The position numbers and the translations under genes were made by a program. From contig PUMS01000100.1 of the NCBI GenBank assembly GCA_003551485.1, positions 1 through 27,468 on the forward strand: a stretch of DNA of 27,468 bases. Direction: 5' to 3'. This stretch comes from Phycisphaeraceae bacterium (GTDB lineage: Bacteria; Planctomycetota; Phycisphaerae; Phycisphaerales; Phycisphaeraceae). The stretch's first letter is position 1. Each line of letters starts with the position of its first letter. The notes beneath the pieces are model-generated. The model did not search any database. It was not told the origin of the DNA and saw only the letters and a program-made list of their open reading frames with translations. Positions 25,681 through 27,468 of the stretch are shown piece after piece.

Positions 25681-26088
25681 ATCCCCATACAGGCCATCCC
25701 CTTTCCCGCAGCCGCTCAACTCCCCCCTGCCTCGGGGCGCCACGGGTGATATGACCTCCAGTGCCTCCTTGTGCTCCAGTGACTCTGAGACCTTTGGCAA
25801 GTGCCCTGCCTGGCACGCAGCCAATGGCATCCGATGCTTCCCGCCCCAGCCGACCCGGCATTCGCGGCACAGCCGCATCCGCACCGTCCGCGTTCCGCAG
25901 CTCGGCGTGGCATGTAATCAAGTATCTGCAAAAACCGTTGTTATGCGCATGTGCCGGCTCCTTTGATCGCCCAGCACCTGCACCCTGGGCCACACGATGG
26001 AACCCGGCTCTGCCCCCCAACCCTGATCCGGTAACATGTCTGCCCTGCAACGCATCGCTCGACACACCCATTCGGCCCGGAGCCGCCC
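25681..26088. other. Gap between porin and permease genes
   Basis: This 408-base divergent region holds no convincing gene. A GTGCC-CTGCCT-GGCAC hairpin lies near 25802. Open frames here are short and without likeness. A permease promoter was not identified with confidence. Confidence 0.5.
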
Positions 26089-27468
26089 ATGCCGTGGGAA
26101 GCCTGGTTCACACTCGCCCTCATCGCCCTTGCCCTGCTGGCCATGGTGCGCAACTGGGCCGGGCCGGACCTGGTGTTGCTCGGCACCCTGGCGGCGGTCA
26201 CCGCCGTCGGGGCGGTCTTCAGTTCACCGCGGCTGCCCTCGCCGCCGGAGATGGTCGCCGGCTTCGGCCATCCCGCGCCGATCACCGTGGGGGTGCTGTT
26301 CATCGTTGTGGAAGGGCTGATCCGCACGGGCGCGATGATGCGGATCAGCGCGCCGCTGATGGGCCTGCCACGCTCGGCCCGCGAGGGTCAGTTGCGGCTG
26401 ATGCCGCCCGTGGCCGGCCTGAGCGCCTTTCTCAACAACACGCCCGTGGTGGCCATGTTCATGCCCGTGGTCGATGACTGGTGCCGCAAGAGCGGCATCG
26501 CCGCCAGCAAGCTCATGATCCCGCTCAGCTATGCCTCGATCCTGGGCGGCACCTGCACCCTCATCGGCACCAGCACCAACCTCATCATCGCCGGCCTGGT
26601 GCTCACCCAGCCCCAACTGCCGGAGTTGCGGCTGTTCGACATCGCCTGGCTGGGCCTGCCCTGCGCGGTGGTGGGCATCGGGTTCATCATCCTGCTGGGC
26701 CCGCGACTGCTGCCCGACCGCAGCCGCGGGATCGACGCCGCCGCCGACCCGCGCCAATACACCGTCGAGATGATCGTCGAGCCCGACGGCCCCCTTGTGG
26801 GCAAGACCATCGAGCAGGCGGGCCTGCGGCACCTCCAGGGGCTGTACCTGGCCGAGATCGACCGCGATGGGCAGATCATCGCCGCCGTCGGCCCCCAACA
26901 GCGCCTCGCCGCGGGTGACCGGCTGGTGTTCGTGGGCGTGGTCGATTCGGTGGTCGAGCTTCAGCGCATCCGCGGCCTGCGGCCGGCCACGAAGCAGGTG
27001 TTCAAGCTCGACACCGCCCGCGATCAGCGCAGCCTCATCGAGGCCGTGGTCAGCAGCGAATGCCCGCTGGCGGGCCAGAGCATCCGCGAGGGCGGCTTCC
27101 GCAGCGTCTACGAGGCGGCGGTGATCGCGGTGGCGCGCCGGGGCGAGCGGCTGCGGGCCAAGATCGGCGACATCGTGCTCCAGCCGGGCGATGTGCTGCT
27201 GCTCGAGGGCGCCCCGTCGGTGGTCCGGCGATTGCGAAACAGCCGCGACTTCTACCTGGTCAGCGCGGTGGGCGACAGCGCCCCCCGCCGCCACGAGCGG
27301 GCCTGGATCGCCCTGGGCATCCTGGCGGCGATGGTGGCGGTCGTCGGGCTGGGCCTGCTGGACATCCTCACCGGCGCCATGCTCGCCGCCGGGGCCATGA
27401 TCCTGACCCGCTGCTGCCGGGCCAGTGAGGCGCGGCGGAGCATCCACTGGCAGGTGCTGCTGGTCATC
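26089..27468 (+). CDS. SLC13/DASS-type permease with two TrkA-C domains (3' end outside window)
   Basis: The frame is open from ATG 26089 (GGAG six bases ahead) to the window edge, 460 codons. Membrane helices start at once (TLALIALALLAMV, VLLGTLAAVTAVGAVF, ITVGVLFIVVEGLI). The first family signature is SAFLNNTPVVAMFMP (112-126), and LGGTCTLIGTSTNLIIAG (152-169) fits the substrate/Na+-binding motif. A cytoplasmic insert carries two TrkA-C (RCK-C) domains, about 224-298 and 315-393 (YTVEMIVEPDGPLVGKTIEQAGL; SSECPLAGQSIREGGFRSVYEAAV). Membrane helices resume at 405 (WIALGILAAMVAVVGLGLL). This arrangement matches SAC1/SLT-like transporters of sulfate or other anions; the substrate is not fixed by sequence. 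The porin is transcribed divergently. Confidence 0.9.
   Translation, partial: MPWEAWFTLALIALALLAMVRNWAGPDLVLLGTLAAVTAVGAVFSSPRLPSPPEMVAGFGHPAPITVGVLFIVVEGLIRTGAMMRISAPLMGLPRSAREGQLRLMPPVAGLSAFLNNTPVVAMFMPVVDDWCRKSGIAASKLMIPLSYASILGGTCTLIGTSTNLIIAGLVLTQPQLPELRLFDIAWLGLPCAVVGIGFIILLGPRLLPDRSRGIDAAADPRQYTVEMIVEPDGPLVGKTIEQAGLRHLQGLYLAEIDRDGQIIAAVGPQQRLAAGDRLVFVGVVDSVVELQRIRGLRPATKQVFKLDTARDQRSLIEAVVSSECPLAGQSIREGGFRSVYEAAVIAVARRGERLRAKIGDIVLQPGDVLLLEGAPSVVRRLRNSRDFYLVSAVGDSAPRRHERAWIALGILAAMVAVVGLGLLDILTGAMLAAGAMILTRCCRASEARRSIHWQVLLVI

Noticed and set aside
25630..25884. Small minus-strand gene upstream of the porin
   Set aside because: It covers the porin promoter, lacks a ribosome site and shows no family likeness.
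26224..27447. 407-codon open frame on the minus strand across the permease
   Set aside because: It is antisense to the SLC13 permease, whose motifs are clear.

Overview
The window is GC-rich, densely coded bacterial chromosome. Several traits point to Planctomycetota, most likely a Phycisphaerae-like lineage. It has two proteins with PEP-CTERM sorting tails, one of which also carries a dockerin-like EF-hand repeat. It has a pseudopilin of the 'prepilin leader plus H-X9-DG' type, Gram-negative lipid A genes (lpxB and an MsbA-like exporter) and an outer-membrane porin. Conserved genes are scattered without their usual partners: groES without groEL, trpB without trpA, clpS without clpA. The lineage is inferred from these traits, not from a marker-gene search.

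Layout. 1-2.9 kb: 3' end of a glycoside-hydrolase-like gene, then a secreted transglutaminase-fold protein without its catalytic Cys and His, overlapped by nnrD. 3.0-6.8 kb: a promoter, a GroES-like gene overlapping aroA, and an MsbA-type ABC exporter. 6.8-8.4 kb: a nested palindromic repeat and rtcB. 8.5-11.8 kb (minus strand): a serine beta-lactamase-like hydrolase, lpxB and folK. 11.9-12.8 kb: a promoter, a structured leader RNA and cysH. 12.9-16.2 kb: a promoter, a cobalamin (B12) riboswitch and a tight operon of three exported proteins (small PEP-CTERM protein, dockerin/PEP-CTERM protein, pseudopilin). 16.3-20.6 kb: lepA (minus), tRNA-Gln(CTG) with promoter and terminator (plus), trpB and clpS (minus). 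20.8-23.8 kb (minus): a glycoside-hydrolase-like protein in an operon with an aldo/keto reductase. 23.8-26.1 kb: a gap with inverted repeats, a porin with a good promoter, and a further gap. 26.1 kb to the end: an SLC13-type permease with two TrkA-C domains, running off the window.

The most notable item is the B12-riboswitch operon. Its aptamer is read with confidence from conserved blocks (GGGAA, GGTG, GCCACTG, GGGAAGGC and an AGCCGGAAGACCTGCC B12 box). It begins about where transcription should start from a well-spaced promoter. None of the three genes is a known B12 synthesis enzyme, transporter or B12-independent isozyme. All three products look exported. This suggests a cell-surface system made when B12 is scarce, perhaps for corrinoid or cobalt capture; that function is inference. 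Other points worth checking are the structured cysH leader, a tandem duplication creating a start-stop mini-ORF before clpS, a dispersed repeat captured in frame inside a pseudopilin leader, and a long near-perfect inverted repeat upstream of the glycosidase operon.
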